Part shown: positions 8,413 through 17,079 of the stretch, piece by piece
Position numbering within the stretch: the stretch's first letter is position 1
Layout: the number at the start of each line of letters is the position of its first letter
The notes under the pieces: generated by a model
The model's database searches: none
Seen by the model: the letters and a program-made list of their open reading frames with translations, nothing else
What the model was told of the DNA's origin: nothing
Program-made: the position numbers and the translations under genes
From: Atopobium sp.
GTDB taxonomy: Bacteria > Actinomycetota > Coriobacteriia > Coriobacteriales > Atopobiaceae
Assembly: GCA_022732885.1 (NCBI GenBank)
Contig: JAIJTS010000008.1
Location: forward strand, 1 to 64,000
DNA length: 64,000 nt
Reading direction: 5' to 3'

Positions 8413-8859
8413 ATGCGTTGTCCAAAATGTGGTTACGAAGAGTCAAAGGTTATTGATTCTCGCTCATCTGAGAATAACGATGCCATTAGAAGGCGTCGCG
8501 AGTGCATGTCCTGTAAGTTTCGTTTTACAACCTATGAGCGCTTAGAAGAGATTCCTATCACTGTAGTGAAAAAGGACGGTCATAAGGAGCCTTTTGATAG
8601 ACAGAAACTTATGAGAGGCCTTGTCGCTGCAACAGTAAAGAGAGACATTTCTGTCGCCTCTCTTGATCACTTTATTGATGGGATTGAGTCTCAAATTAGA
8701 GATAAAGGTCAATACGAGATTAAATCTGAAGACCTTGGAAGTATTGTTCTTAAAAACCTGGTTATGCTCGATAAGGTTGCATACATTAGGTTTGCTTCTG
8801 TCTATAGAGATTTTAAAGATGTTGATGAATTTAGTGCAGAATTAAGGAGCTTAAATTAA
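8413..8859 (+). CDS. nrdR: Transcriptional repressor NrdR
   Basis: Zinc-ribbon and ATP-cone repressor of ribonucleotide reductase genes. The protein (148 aa) opens [19 protein letters not shown] with the first Cys pair and continues [20 protein letters not shown] with the second; the ATP-cone follows ([22 protein letters not shown]). The ATG at 8413 has AAGGGG seven bases upstream and gives the family-standard N-terminus; an upstream in-frame start at 8377 would add unsupported residues. Its stop overlaps the dut start by one base (TAATG), pairing deoxynucleotide supply control with dUTP removal. Confidence 0.96.
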   Translation: MRCPKCGYEESKVIDSRSSENNDAIRRRRECMSCKFRFTTYERLEEIPITVVKKDGHKEPFDRQKLMRGLVAATVKRDISVASLDHFIDGIESQIRDKGQYEIKSEDLGSIVLKNLVMLDKVAYIRFASVYRDFKDVDEFSAELRSLN

Positions 8860-9308
8860 TGAGCAATTTTGATATCCAGCTACCAATTAAACGTCTTGAT
8901 CCTACTGTTGAACTTCCTTCATACGCATATACAGGAGATGCTGGATTAGATCTTAGAAGTGCAGAAGATGTTGATCTTGCTCCTTTTGAGCGCAAACTTA
9001 TCTCTACTGGTTTAGCAATTGCAATACCTGATGGATATGCTGGTTTTGTTCAGCCAAGAAGTGGCCTTGCTCTTAAGAAGGGTCTTTCTATGGCTAATAC
9101 TCCAGGTCTTATTGATGCTCATTATCGCGGAGAGCTTAAAGTCTGCGCCATTAATTTAGATAGCAAAGAAACTATTCATATTGAGCGCGGCGAGCGTATA
9201 GCACAGCTTGTAATTCAACAAGTTCCTGTTGTGCAGCTAGTTGAAGTTGATGAGCTTGATCAGACTGATCGTGGTACTGGTGGATTTGGTTCAAGCGGAA
9301 TTCAATAA
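8859..9308 (+). CDS. dut: dUTP diphosphatase
   Basis: Hydrolyses dUTP to dUMP and PPi, keeping uracil out of DNA and feeding dTMP synthesis. All five motifs of the trimeric family are visible: [39 protein letters not shown] and the C-terminal arm [11 protein letters not shown]. Length 149 aa is typical. It is translationally coupled to nrdR by a one-base overlap; with lexA and the LysM gene nearby this makes a small DNA-integrity and nucleotide locus. Confidence 0.97.
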   Translation: MSNFDIQLPIKRLDPTVELPSYAYTGDAGLDLRSAEDVDLAPFERKLISTGLAIAIPDGYAGFVQPRSGLALKKGLSMANTPGLIDAHYRGELKVCAINLDSKETIHIERGERIAQLVIQQVPVVQLVEVDELDQTDRGTGGFGSSGIQ

Positions 9309-9378
9309 TTTCTTATTTTGTTGATAAGCGCTGCGGCGTTTACATAAAGGAAAAGTCTCTTTAGGAAGGAAGAGCTTA

Positions 9379-10695
9379 ATGGAGAAGTTCTTTAAGGTAG
9401 CTGAGCGAGGCAGTAATCCCGCTCAAGAATTTAGGGCTGGAATTACTACATTCCTCGCAATGGCATACATTATTGCAGTAAACCCAGCTCTTCTTGCTGC
9501 TGCAGGTGTTCCAGTTTCGGCAGCTATTACTGCTACCTGTCTTGGTGGCGGCATTATGACCATTTTGATGGGTCTTTTCTCTAACCGTCCACTTGCCTGT
9601 GCATCTGGCATGGGTGTTAATGCTGTTGTTGCATTTTCTCTAACTCCAATTACAGGTGGAGATTGGCACGCATCAATGGCAGTAATCTTTATTGAAGGCG
9701 TAGCTATTCTCCTTTTGGTTCTCTGCGGTCTTCGTGAAGCAATCATGGATGCAATTCCTGTAAACCTTCGTCACGCAATCTCTGTTGGCTTAGGTCTTTT
9801 TATTGCATTGATTGGTTTAAAAAACAGCGGAATTATCATTGCCAATGAGGCCACACTCGTTGCTCTTGGTAACATTTTCTCTCCAACTTTTATTGTTGGT
9901 GTAATTTCTATTGTCGCTACTGTCATTCTTTACTCTGCTCGTGTTAAAGGTTCTCTGCTTATTGGCATTATTCTTGCTGTACTTGTTGGTATTCCTCTTG
10001 GAGTTACCGCAAGTCCTACAGGCATTGTATCCGGTCTTGATTTCTCTACTTTTGGCGCACCATTCTTGACAGACAAAGCTGGCGTCATGGGTATTGTTAA
10101 GGCTCTAACCACTCCAGTTCTTCTTGTATTTGCATTCTCTTTGATGATGTCTGACTTCTTTGACACTATGGGCTCTGCTATGGCCATTGCTAAGCAGGGA
10201 GACTTCCTTACAGAGGATGGTAATGTAAAAGACATTAAGCAGATTCTTGTAGTTGACTCTGCTGCAGCGGCTGCAGGTGGCCTCTTTGGAGCTTCTTCTA
10301 TTACTACCTTTATTGAGTCTGCATCTGGTGCTGCTGATGGTGGTCGAACTGGTCTTTCATCTATTTTTACCGGTCTATTATTTATTGCTTCAGCATTTAT
10401 TGCACCACTTATTTCTATTGTTAGCTCGGCAGCTACTTGCGGTGCACTGGTCCTTGTTGGCTTCTTGATGATGTCTGAGGTCACCGAGATTGATTGGAAT
10501 GATCTTCTCGAGGGCTTCCCAGCATTCATGGTCATTGCTGGAATTCCAATGACATACTCAATTTCTGACGGCATTGGTTTTGGATTTATTTTCTACGTTG
10601 TTGTTGCTCTTGTTACTGGTAATGCTAAGAAGGTAAAGCCTTTGATGTGGGTAGCAACGCTCGCATTTGTTGCTTATTTCATTATTGCTAACTAG
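9379..10695 (+). CDS. NCS2-family purine permease (AzgA-like)
   Basis: A polytopic membrane protein (438 aa, about 12-14 helices) of the AzgA/PbuG branch of nucleobase:cation symporters, taking up hypoxanthine, guanine or adenine. Family marks: the start FRAGITTFLAMAYIIAVNPALL, the ACASGMGVNAVVAF segment in helix 3, FDTMGSAMAIAKQGDFLTEDG, and the substrate region FGASSITTFIESASGAADGGRTG. A good ribosome site (AGGAAGGAAGAG) precedes the ATG. It stands alone with its own terminator downstream. Exact substrate cannot be read from sequence. Confidence 0.92.
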   Translation: MEKFFKVAERGSNPAQEFRAGITTFLAMAYIIAVNPALLAAAGVPVSAAITATCLGGGIMTILMGLFSNRPLACASGMGVNAVVAFSLTPITGGDWHASMAVIFIEGVAILLLVLCGLREAIMDAIPVNLRHAISVGLGLFIALIGLKNSGIIIANEATLVALGNIFSPTFIVGVISIVATVILYSARVKGSLLIGIILAVLVGIPLGVTASPTGIVSGLDFSTFGAPFLTDKAGVMGIVKALTTPVLLVFAFSLMMSDFFDTMGSAMAIAKQGDFLTEDGNVKDIKQILVVDSAAAAAGGLFGASSITTFIESASGAADGGRTGLSSIFTGLLFIASAFIAPLISIVSSAATCGALVLVGFLMMSEVTEIDWNDLLEGFPAFMVIAGIPMTYSISDGIGFGFIFYVVVALVTGNAKKVKPLMWVATLAFVAYFIIAN

Positions 10696-10712
10696 TTGTA
10701 GCGCTAGGAGAG

Positions 10713-10746
10713 GCGCAACTAAGATTGTCTCTTAGTCGCGCTTTTT
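10713..10746 (+). terminator. Rho-independent terminator after the purine permease
   Basis: Stem GCGCAACTAAG (10713-10723) pairs with CTTAGTCGCGC (10731-10741) with one mismatch, loop of seven, then TTTTT. Confidence 0.88.
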
Positions 10747-10855
10747 CTAATTGTGTATAGATTGTGTACAATTTATTTATAAAAAATAACTGATAACGAT
10801 TGTCACTAATGGGGTATAACGAAGCCAGTTACGATTGATACGATTGGAGCCAATC

Positions 10856-11806
10856 ATGGCAGATGTTATTACTAAAGACCTTGTGATTGTTGGCGGCGGT
10901 CCTGCAGGACTTTCAGCAGCAATTTATGCAAAACGTGCTCTTCTTGATACTGCTGTTTTGGAAAAACAGGCTGTAGGTGGCCAGGTCATCACCACAACTG
11001 AGGTTGAGAATTACCCTGGTATGCCAAATACTGATGGCTTCACTATTTCAGATACTCTTCAGAAGCAGGCTACAGACCTGGGCGCAGAGATTGTCATGGC
11101 TAATGTCCTTTCTATCGTTAAGGATCCAGAAACTAACTTCTTTGTGTTGGAGACTTCTGAGGGAACCTACCACGCAAAGGCTGTCATTGTTTCTGGTGGT
11201 GCTAATCCTCGTCACGCTGGCTTTGCCAACGAAGAGAAATTCACTGGCAAGGGTGTTTCTTACTGCGCTACCTGCGACGGAATGTTCTATCGCGGTAAGC
11301 AGGTATTTGTTATCGGTGGTGGTAACTCCGCTGTAGAGGAGTCTCAGTTCCTCGCTCGCTTTGCTGATAAAGTAACTCTTATCGTTCGCAAGGATCACCT
11401 AAGAGCTAACGCAACTGCAATTAAGCAGTTTGAGGAGAACCCTAAGACAGAGATTCGCTATCTGACCAGCATTACAGCAGTTGATGGCAATGATTTGCTT
11501 ACCTCCATCACTTTCCGCAATAACCAGACGGGAGAAGAGCACACAGAGACCTTTGATGAGGGTAGCTTTGGCATCTTTGTCTTGGTAGGCCGTGTACCTT
11601 CAACTGAGCTTCTGACAGATCTTGTAGACCTTGACCAGCAGGGATATGTCCTTACTGACGAGCGTATGGCTACTAAAACACCTGGTCTCTTTACTGCAGG
11701 AGACCTTAATAAGAAGCCGCTGCGTCAGATTATTACCGCAGCTGCAGACGGTGCTATTGCCGCAACTTCTGTGGCATCCTATCTTGGACAGCCTGTCGAG
11801 GGCTAA
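10856..11806 (+). CDS. trxB: Thioredoxin reductase
   Basis: FAD/NADPH enzyme that reduces thioredoxin. Visible: FAD-binding GGGPAGLSAAIYAKR near the N-terminus, the redox-active CATC in YCATCDGMFYRG, the NADPH-binding GGGNSAVEE and the C-terminal FAD motif TAGDLNKKPLRQIITAAADG. The ATG at 10856 is preferred over an upstream TTG at 10835 because TGGAG lies six bases before it and it gives the usual N-terminus (316 aa). The enzyme supports thiol homeostasis and would recycle reductant for MsrA encoded later in the window. Confidence 0.96.
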   Translation: MADVITKDLVIVGGGPAGLSAAIYAKRALLDTAVLEKQAVGGQVITTTEVENYPGMPNTDGFTISDTLQKQATDLGAEIVMANVLSIVKDPETNFFVLETSEGTYHAKAVIVSGGANPRHAGFANEEKFTGKGVSYCATCDGMFYRGKQVFVIGGGNSAVEESQFLARFADKVTLIVRKDHLRANATAIKQFEENPKTEIRYLTSITAVDGNDLLTSITFRNNQTGEEHTETFDEGSFGIFVLVGRVPSTELLTDLVDLDQQGYVLTDERMATKTPGLFTAGDLNKKPLRQIITAAADGAIAATSVASYLGQPVEG

Positions 11807-11845
11807 GAGTTTCTCGATAAGAAGCTTTATCTTTTGATATCAATA

Positions 11846-11880
11846 GGGGGCCGTAAGCAATTACGGTCCCCTTATTATTT
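11846..11880. terminator. Terminator between trxB and the GNAT gene
   Basis: Stem GGGG-G-CCGTAA (11846-11856), loop GCAA, TTACGG-T-CCCC (11861-11871), followed by TTATTATTT. It terminates trxB and lies between two convergent genes. A copy of the dispersed octamer GGCGAGAA follows at 11885. Confidence 0.85.
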
Positions 11881-11898
11881 CTTTGGCGAGAAGAACTA

Positions 11899-12426
11899 CT
11901 AAAGGTCAATCCAATATCTCTGTTTAAGCACGTCATCCTCATCAAGAACTTCGTTCTCTAGTATTCCACCATTATTGATAATAGACTTTGCCGAGCCGAT
12001 ATTATCTTTGCGACAGCACATAAGAACACGCTCGATACCAAGTTTCTTACATTCTTTGAGCGCAAGTGCAATCATTGCTGTTGCATAGCCTTTTCTTCTC
12101 TCACTTGGTCGAATTCCATCACCAATATGTCCGCCACTATGTAGAAGTCCCTCATTAAGGTAATGGCGAATATTTACAGCTCCAACAAAGATGTTTTTAT
12201 CGTAGTTATAGCAAAAGAGGGTTGTTGTAGGCACTCGACCAGCTGGAGCTGGTTCCTTTACGTCTAGTTGTTCTAGATAGTCTGCAAAGTCATGGTGATC
12301 AAATCTAAAAATGCATCTTGGAGATGGATTTGTATGATTTGTCTCGATATCATGTTTCCACTCATCAAGCATCTCTACGAGCTTGGCTTTATTTTCTTCA
12401 CTTGGTTTGATAAGAGCAATATTCAT
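11899..12426 (-). CDS. GNAT-family N-acetyltransferase
   Basis: Acetyl-CoA-dependent acyltransferase fold of 175 aa. The acetyl-CoA pyrophosphate-binding motif A is visible as IRPSERRKGYATAMIALAL (R/Q-x-x-G-x-G/A type), preceded by the beta-strand segment HSGGHIGDGIRP and followed by RKDNIGSAKSIINNGG, the asparagine-containing motif B region. This arrangement matches a group of stand-alone GNATs often annotated only as acetyltransferases. Substrate not inferable. A tandem 22-bp repeat lies just before the start codon. Confidence 0.87.
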   Translation of the reverse strand: MNIALIKPSEENKAKLVEMLDEWKHDIETNHTNPSPRCIFRFDHHDFADYLEQLDVKEPAPAGRVPTTTLFCYNYDKNIFVGAVNIRHYLNEGLLHSGGHIGDGIRPSERRKGYATAMIALALKECKKLGIERVLMCCRKDNIGSAKSIINNGGILENEVLDEDDVLKQRYWIDL

Positions 12427-12428
12427 GT

Positions 12429-12472
12429 AATTCCTTAAGCTTTGAGTTTTAATTCCTTAAGTTTTGAGTTTT
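12429..12472. repeat. Two tandem copies of a 22-bp unit
   Basis: Units at 12429-12450 and 12451-12472 (beginning AATTCCTTAAG) differ at one base. They lie immediately upstream of the GNAT start codon on the minus strand, where the promoter and ribosome site should be. Confidence 0.85.
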
Positions 12473-13132
12473 AGGAATATTAGCCTAGTTGAAATTCAAT
12501 TTAGCTTTTATAGCAATAATTTGTGTATTTTGTAACAATACATACCCCTGTTTTCCTGCTGTTTTATGTATTTATGCAGGTAGATTGCTTGTATAAAGTA
12601 AGAAGGGGAGTAATAAGGCAAAAATAGAACAGTGTCATTCAATGAGTTGTTCAGTAGTTTTAAGTTACAGTTGGAAATTGGAATTGTTTATAAGAAAGTT
12701 CCTACGAAGGCTTGAATACGGTTTATAAAAATGTAAATCGGACAATGTGAAATTCAAGATTAAATATTAGCTATGTTATTGATTTTGGAATGATCAAGAA
12801 AGAACTATGTTATTGATTTTGGAATGATCAAGAAAGAACTATGTTATTGATAATTTAGATAGTGAGTACTTAGAATCAAAGAGATGTAAGAAAGCTGTGT
12901 AATCAAGTCGCCTTTGTAAGCTCAAATTACTAGAGGTGTAATTACTCATGACAAAGTAAGAACGTGGCTTAAAACGGCTCTCAGAGGCTCATTTTTTGAA
13001 GTAATAAAACGTAGAGAATGAAAGTCGATACAGGGTTAAAGTATTTTGGTTTTCTTGATGTACAGAAGCCCTCACATGCTGTTCTAATATATAAAAGTCT
13101 GATAATCGATATTATGTAAACTAATGAATTAC
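12473..13132. other. Gene-poor gap
   Basis: About 660 A+T-rich bases between the GNAT gene and the ClC gene with no open frame I can support. It contains a 34-bp tandem repeat (12771-12852). A 71-codon minus-strand frame at 12981-13196 begins with GTG inside the ClC stop and spans the ClC terminator, and is treated as spurious. The region may be a decayed accessory locus, but no recognisable gene remnant was found. Confidence 0.6.
12771..12852. repeat. 34-bp tandem repeat, about 2.4 copies
   Basis: Perfect 34-bp units at 12771-12804 and 12805-12838 (beginning CTATGTTATTGATTTTGG) plus a partial third copy to about 12852. Located in the gene-poor gap. Confidence 0.92.
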
Positions 13133-13165
13133 AAAAATAGGAGAAGGATTTTGAGCCCCTCTCCC
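13133..13165 (-). terminator. Terminator after the ClC gene
   Basis: On the minus strand a stem of GGAGA / TCTCC plus two inner G-C pairs (13140-13164) is followed by CTATTTTT. Confidence 0.6.
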
Positions 13166-13195
13166 TTGATATAAAGTAAGTGACAACAATAACCA

Positions 13196-14782
13196 CTATA
13201 CCGATGAGTCAGTCATTACGTTCAATTTTAAAAGGACATCACTTTCATATACTTCATCAAAAATAATAAGAATTTTGTCTAGTGCCATAAGCTCTGTTTG
13301 ACCGTTTGGAATAATTTCTAAACCGGCGCGATCAATAGTAACTACTCTTGCTTTATCTGGCCATGGAATATCTTTTAACAATTTGCCTTCAACAGGGCTT
13401 CCTTGTCCAATGGTGAACTCATGAAGGATTTTCTCGCCAGAATTTAATGTTTGTTTAGGCTCCCCTTTCTTAGTAGCTAAGAAATCTGCAAGTAAGTGCT
13501 CGTAGAATGGGTCAACACGAAGAATATTTGCAGTCACATAAGACACAATAGCAACGGCTGACATGGCCATAAGTGCCTCAAGAGAGCCAGTCAGCTCAAA
13601 TATAAGCACTACTCCGGTAACAGGAGCTCTGACTGCCCCTGCAAAAATGCCTGCAACTCCCATGGCAATAAAGTTTGGTGCATATGCCATTGGAATTCCA
13701 AAAAGATGGGTAGCTACCAGGGCAAACAGTGTTCCAACTAGTGTTCCCATAACAACCATTGGAAAAAGCGTTCCACCAGGTGTTCCTGCAGCAAAACAAG
13801 TAGTTGTAAAGATATATTTACCCAGCAAAAGTGCTATTACCATGAGCTCGGTAAGAGTGGCTGGCTCTTTGATTTTCTCGATAATGGCATCGCCGCCGCA
13901 AAGAAGGTCTGGCCAGGTAAAAGCCATAATTCCAGCAAGCATAAATGGAATAATTAACCTTGAGAAAGGCACAAATTTAGTGATTTTTCTGTAGAGTCCC
14001 TGTGCAAAGAACATTCCTTTATTGTGGAGAGCGCCCAATAAACCGCAGATAATTCCTACAAAAAGCACAAAGGCGTAGTCAACATGAGGAAGCGGAGCCA
14101 CATACGGAAGCTGAAGAACAGGCTTCATTCCAAGCACATTGGATACAAGAAAGTCAGCGCCTACTGATGCAGTCATTGCCGAGATAATCAGTGGAGCATG
14201 AAACTCTTTCTGAATCTCCTCAATAGCAAATAGTGTGCCGGTAAGAGGCGCATGAAAAGCAGCAGACATACCTGCTGCTGCACCACACGTAACCAGAAGA
14301 CGTTCTTCTCCCCTTTTGCGTTTAAGGAACTTAGAAACCGCCTTACCAGAAACAGCGCCTAGCTGCACCGCTGGTCCTTCTCGGCCCATTGAAAGACCGC
14401 CAAAGGCAACTAGTACACCCTGAATAAACTTGACAGGAAGAACTCGGTACCAAGGCATGTCAGCAGACCCCATAACCTCAGCATTGGTCTGAGGAATGCC
14501 AGAGCCTGATGTATAGGGTTCAAACTTCATGAGCAGGCAAACGGCCGCCATAAGAATGAGAAGAACGGCAAACCAAAGAAGAATATAAAGCCAATTACCT
14601 GCGATTGATTGGGTAATCGAGCGCATTTGAGCTTCAGCAAAAGAGAGGCAAAGTCGATACAGTGTGACTACGCCACCGCCGATAAGGCCAACAAGCAGGC
14701 CTTCTCCAATAAGAGCTACCTGAAACCTACGAGAAAAGTGACGCTCAATAACGTTAGTCTTATGTTTGAGATGAAACGCCAC
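13196..14782 (-). CDS. ClC-family chloride/proton antiporter with RCK-C domain
   Basis: A ClC protein of 528 aa. Signature elements in order: GSGIP (anion site, helix D), GREGP with the gating glutamate (helix F), an internal proton-glutamate region FAIEEIQKEF, and GTPGGTLFPMVVMG, the GxFxP-type segment of helix N. Presence of both glutamates suggests a Cl-/H+ exchanger rather than a channel. After the membrane domain the last ~80 residues (FTIGQGSPVEGKLLKDIPWP to ILIIFDEV) look like a TrkA-C/RCK-C ligand-binding domain, common in Gram-positive ClCs. Monocistronic, with its own terminator. Confidence 0.92.
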   Translation of the reverse strand: MAFHLKHKTNVIERHFSRRFQVALIGEGLLVGLIGGGVVTLYRLCLSFAEAQMRSITQSIAGNWLYILLWFAVLLILMAAVCLLMKFEPYTSGSGIPQTNAEVMGSADMPWYRVLPVKFIQGVLVAFGGLSMGREGPAVQLGAVSGKAVSKFLKRKRGEERLLVTCGAAAGMSAAFHAPLTGTLFAIEEIQKEFHAPLIISAMTASVGADFLVSNVLGMKPVLQLPYVAPLPHVDYAFVLFVGIICGLLGALHNKGMFFAQGLYRKITKFVPFSRLIIPFMLAGIMAFTWPDLLCGGDAIIEKIKEPATLTELMVIALLLGKYIFTTTCFAAGTPGGTLFPMVVMGTLVGTLFALVATHLFGIPMAYAPNFIAMGVAGIFAGAVRAPVTGVVLIFELTGSLEALMAMSAVAIVSYVTANILRVDPFYEHLLADFLATKKGEPKQTLNSGEKILHEFTIGQGSPVEGKLLKDIPWPDKARVVTIDRAGLEIIPNGQTELMALDKILIIFDEVYESDVLLKLNVMTDSSV

Positions 14783-14810
14783 AATCTCCCCTTGCGTTTA
14801 ATACTTAATG

Positions 14811-14854
14811 AAAAGCACGTAAAGCGTACTTGGATATTGTACGACTTTACGTGC
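14811..14854 (-). terminator. Terminator of the NlpC/P60 gene
   Basis: A perfect 10-bp inverted repeat, GCACGTAAAG (14815-14824) and CTTTACGTGC (14845-14854), with a further inner GTAC/GTAC pair. On the minus strand it is followed by TTTTCATT. It separates the NlpC/P60 gene from the downstream ClC gene. Confidence 0.75.
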
Positions 14855-14914
14855 ACAGAGTTAAAAATTAGTACAGAAAATTGTACAAACTCAGTAGGTT
14901 TACCAGGCTATTGG

Positions 14915-16108
14915 TTAGCCAGAGAATGGTCCTCCACCATAGCAGGCGTAAACAGGACCTTCGATAACACCGAGGGACTCGTTAGCAGCGTGAATCATGC
15001 GACCACCGCCAATGTAAATTCCAACATGCTCATAGCCAGGACGTGTGAAAACAATATCGCCATAGTTAAGTTCATCTAGGGAATCATGCCAGTTACCAGC
15101 TGCGCGAATAGCACGACCGATAGTTCCTGCGGTACCTGCACGATAACCGAGGAAGCAGTAGTAAACCAAGCCACCACAGTCAAAGCCTGAGGCAGGAGAA
15201 GCTCCGCCCCAAACATATGGATAGCCAATGCAAGCGTAAGCGGTAGCAACACCGCCACCTGCAGCTGGATAGCCACCGCGACTACCAGAGTTAGAACTGC
15301 TGCTAGAGCTGCTAGAACTAGAAGAGTTAGAGCTTGAAGAACTAGAGCTTGAAGAGCTGGAATTAGAAGAGTCAGAGCTTGAAGAACTAGAGCTTGAATT
15401 GCTAGAGGAACTATCGTTTGACTCAGAACTATTAGATGGAGTCTCACGAGTTACAGTCTCAATTGCATATGCTACGTTGTTATTAGCCGAAGCAGCTTCC
15501 TGAGCAGCAAGTTGTGCTTTTACCTCTGCATCAAGGGAGTCATAGTAAGCCTTAGCTTCTGCAACCTGACTCTGAAGACCATCTGCAGTGGTTTTCATCT
15601 CTGCGACCTGAGCCTGAAGATTCTCCTGCTCAGCCTGAAGCTCAAGCTGCTGAGCCTGCAGTTGATCACCAAGAGTTTTAACGGTATTAATAGAGTCAGC
15701 CTCTTGCTTGCTAGTGCGATCCATATAGTAGACACGGCTGACAAAGTCTTCTGGGCTAGATGCTCCAAGGAGGAAGTCTAAAGTCTCCTGTGGGCCTGCC
15801 TTATAAGCACTCTTCATTGCTTCAGAAAGAACAAGACGCTGCTTGTTAAGCTGGTCCGTGGTCTCTGCAATCTGCTCCTGAACCTCACCAATCTTGTTAT
15901 TGGTGGCGTCAAGTGCATAGGTTTTCTCGTTAAGGTTATCCATGGCCTCTGCAAGAGCTGCTCCAAGGGAGTCTAGCTGGGCAGATGCGGCCTCAAGATC
16001 ACTTTGTGGGTCTGCAAATAGCTTGGCTGGGGTAAGCAGCGTAGCAGCTACACCAAGACCTGCAAATAAGAGAGCGTCTCGTCTTGTGAAAGATCGGCGC
16101 TGTGACAT
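14915..16108 (-). CDS. Secreted NlpC/P60 peptidoglycan endopeptidase with coiled coil and Ser-rich linker
   Basis: Cell-wall hydrolase of about 397 aa. The N-terminus MSQRRSFTRRDALLFAGLG has twin arginines before a hydrophobic stretch and an alanine-rich cleavage region, so a Tat signal is likely. A coiled-coil region (about residues 35-200) follows, as in PcsB/RipA-type hydrolases, then a serine/asparagine-rich linker (about 225-285) and a C-terminal NlpC/P60 domain with catalytic Cys in ASGFDCGGLVYYC and His in GYEHVGIYIGGGRMIH. The ATG at 16108 is chosen because GGAAGGAG lies just upstream; the longer frame lacks a ribosome site. The Ser-rich linker is coded by short, nearly repeated DNA (about 15290-15420). 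A foldable leader lies upstream. Confidence 0.9.
   Translation of the reverse strand: MSQRRSFTRRDALLFAGLGVAATLLTPAKLFADPQSDLEAASAQLDSLGAALAEAMDNLNEKTYALDATNNKIGEVQEQIAETTDQLNKQRLVLSEAMKSAYKAGPQETLDFLLGASSPEDFVSRVYYMDRTSKQEADSINTVKTLGDQLQAQQLELQAEQENLQAQVAEMKTTADGLQSQVAEAKAYYDSLDAEVKAQLAAQEAASANNNVAYAIETVTRETPSNSSESNDSSSSNSSSSSSSSDSSNSSSSSSSSSSSNSSSSSSSSSSSNSGSRGGYPAAGGGVATAYACIGYPYVWGGASPASGFDCGGLVYYCFLGYRAGTAGTIGRAIRAAGNWHDSLDELNYGDIVFTRPGYEHVGIYIGGGRMIHAANESLGVIEGPVYACYGGGPFSG
15290..15420 (-). repeat. Low-complexity Ser codon repeats inside the NlpC/P60 gene
   Basis: Short units such as TCAAGCTCT recur in phase, coding the Ser/Asn-rich linker. Such DNA is prone to gain or loss of units, which would alter linker length without breaking the frame when units are multiples of three. 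Confidence 0.7.
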
Positions 16109-16202
16109 ATAAGCTCCTTCCGCAAAGCACGATAACAATTGGGCAACGTGTTGCTTTGCTTTGCCATCTAGGATAGCTCATTTGATTAAAAATCAAAGTC
16201 AA

Positions 16203-16330
16203 CTCGCCGATTTCTTGGCGAGAAACCCGTGTTAGCGGAAAGCTAGCCTATTAATTGTTTGTATAGTTTACCCTGAAATAGGTATCTCATACAAACTTCT
16301 GACTGCATGTAAGCAGTTATTTGTCAGAAG
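16203..16330 (-). promoter_or_regulatory. Candidate structured leader RNA upstream of the NlpC/P60 gene
   Basis: The 385-base gap before the NlpC/P60 gene has three consecutive stem-loops on the minus strand: 16296-16330 (CTTCTGAC/GTCAGAAG with an inner TGC/GCA), directly abutting 16258-16295 (TTTGTAT/ATACAAA and TACC/GGTA around a symmetric internal loop), then 16203-16222 (CTCGCC/GGCGAG). A further palindrome, TTTGATTTTTAATCAAA, is at 16183-16199. In Actinobacteria c-di-AMP (ydaO) riboswitches often precede such hydrolases, but I do not see the ydaO core motifs. Either an unknown leader RNA or separate operators; transcription start not identified. Confidence 0.4.
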
Positions 16331-16430
16331 ACAACCTTAATTGATTGCAATAATTTATGTTTGACCTGCAATTATGGAGAAATTCTATCAATTATTAAAA
16401 GTTTACAGTGATTAACAAAATATCCCATTC

Positions 16431-16466
16431 AAATAAAAGACTGGCAAGCTTAAAAACTTGCCAGTC
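16431..16466 (-). terminator. Terminator after apt
   Basis: Perfect 10-bp stem GACTGGCAAG (16439-16448) with CTTGCCAGTC (16457-16466), followed on the minus strand by TTTTATTT. It ends the probable M20-to-apt operon. Confidence 0.92.
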
Positions 16467-16493
16467 AAAAATATGAGATGTAAGTAGGTCCGT

Positions 16494-17027
16494 TTAGTGC
16501 ACCTTAATTAACGTGTAGATCTCCTGATCAAAGCATTTTCCAATGATCTCTCTTGGGTGGAGGTAGCAAAGCTCCAGTGCGAACGCAAAGCCAGCTACTT
16601 TTGCACCGGCCTTCTCGGCAAGTTGAGCACAAGCAACACAGGTGCCACCAGTGGCTACCAAGTCATCAGCAATAAGAACTACATCGTCAGAGGTAAGAGC
16701 ATCTGTGTGAATTTGAAGCTCGCTGGTACCGTATTCAAGATCATACGCCTGTGCGTAAACATCGCGAGGAAGCTTGCCTGGTTTACGAGCAGGAACAAAG
16801 CCTGCTCCTAGCTTGTAGGCTACTGGAGTTCCAACAAGAAATCCACGAGCTTCTGCGCCAATAACCTTGGTGATTCCAGCATCTGCAAAGTGCTCTGCAA
16901 TGTCATCAACAACTGCATGAAAGCAATCTGGATCTCTAAAAAGTGGAGTTACATCTTTAAAAATAACGCCTGGCTCTGGATAGTCAGGAATACTAATGAT
17001 GTGGCTCTCATAATCATACGTAGACAC
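16494..17027 (-). CDS. apt: Adenine phosphoribosyltransferase
   Basis: Purine salvage enzyme converting adenine and PRPP to AMP. Visible: the N-terminal PDYPEPGVIFKDVTPLF motif, AEARGFLVGTPVAYKLGAGFVPARKPGKLP, and the PRPP-binding loop VVLIADDLVATGGTC. Length 177 aa fits. Last gene of a probable operon, 52 bases behind ftsR, with a strong terminator downstream. It complements the purine permease encoded at 9.4 kb. Confidence 0.96.
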   Translation of the reverse strand: MSTYDYESHIISIPDYPEPGVIFKDVTPLFRDPDCFHAVVDDIAEHFADAGITKVIGAEARGFLVGTPVAYKLGAGFVPARKPGKLPRDVYAQAYDLEYGTSELQIHTDALTSDDVVLIADDLVATGGTCVACAQLAEKAGAKVAGFAFALELCYLHPREIIGKCFDQEIYTLIKVH

Positions 17028-17079
17028 AATGTCCTCACATTCAAAAATTTGCTGAGTAGAGTAGTAATATAAGCCTAGA

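Noticed and set aside
9930..10574. 214-codon minus-strand frame inside the purine permease
   Set aside because: Antisense to membrane-protein coding sequence; no recognisable domain.
12981..13196. 71-codon minus-strand frame after the ClC gene
   Set aside because: GTG start overlapping the ClC stop, no ribosome site of its own, composition unlike a protein, and it spans the ClC terminator hairpin.
16109..16493. c-di-AMP (ydaO) riboswitch before the NlpC/P60 gene
   Set aside because: Expected from actinobacterial precedent, but the conserved core segments could not be aligned by eye; kept only as an unclassified structured leader.
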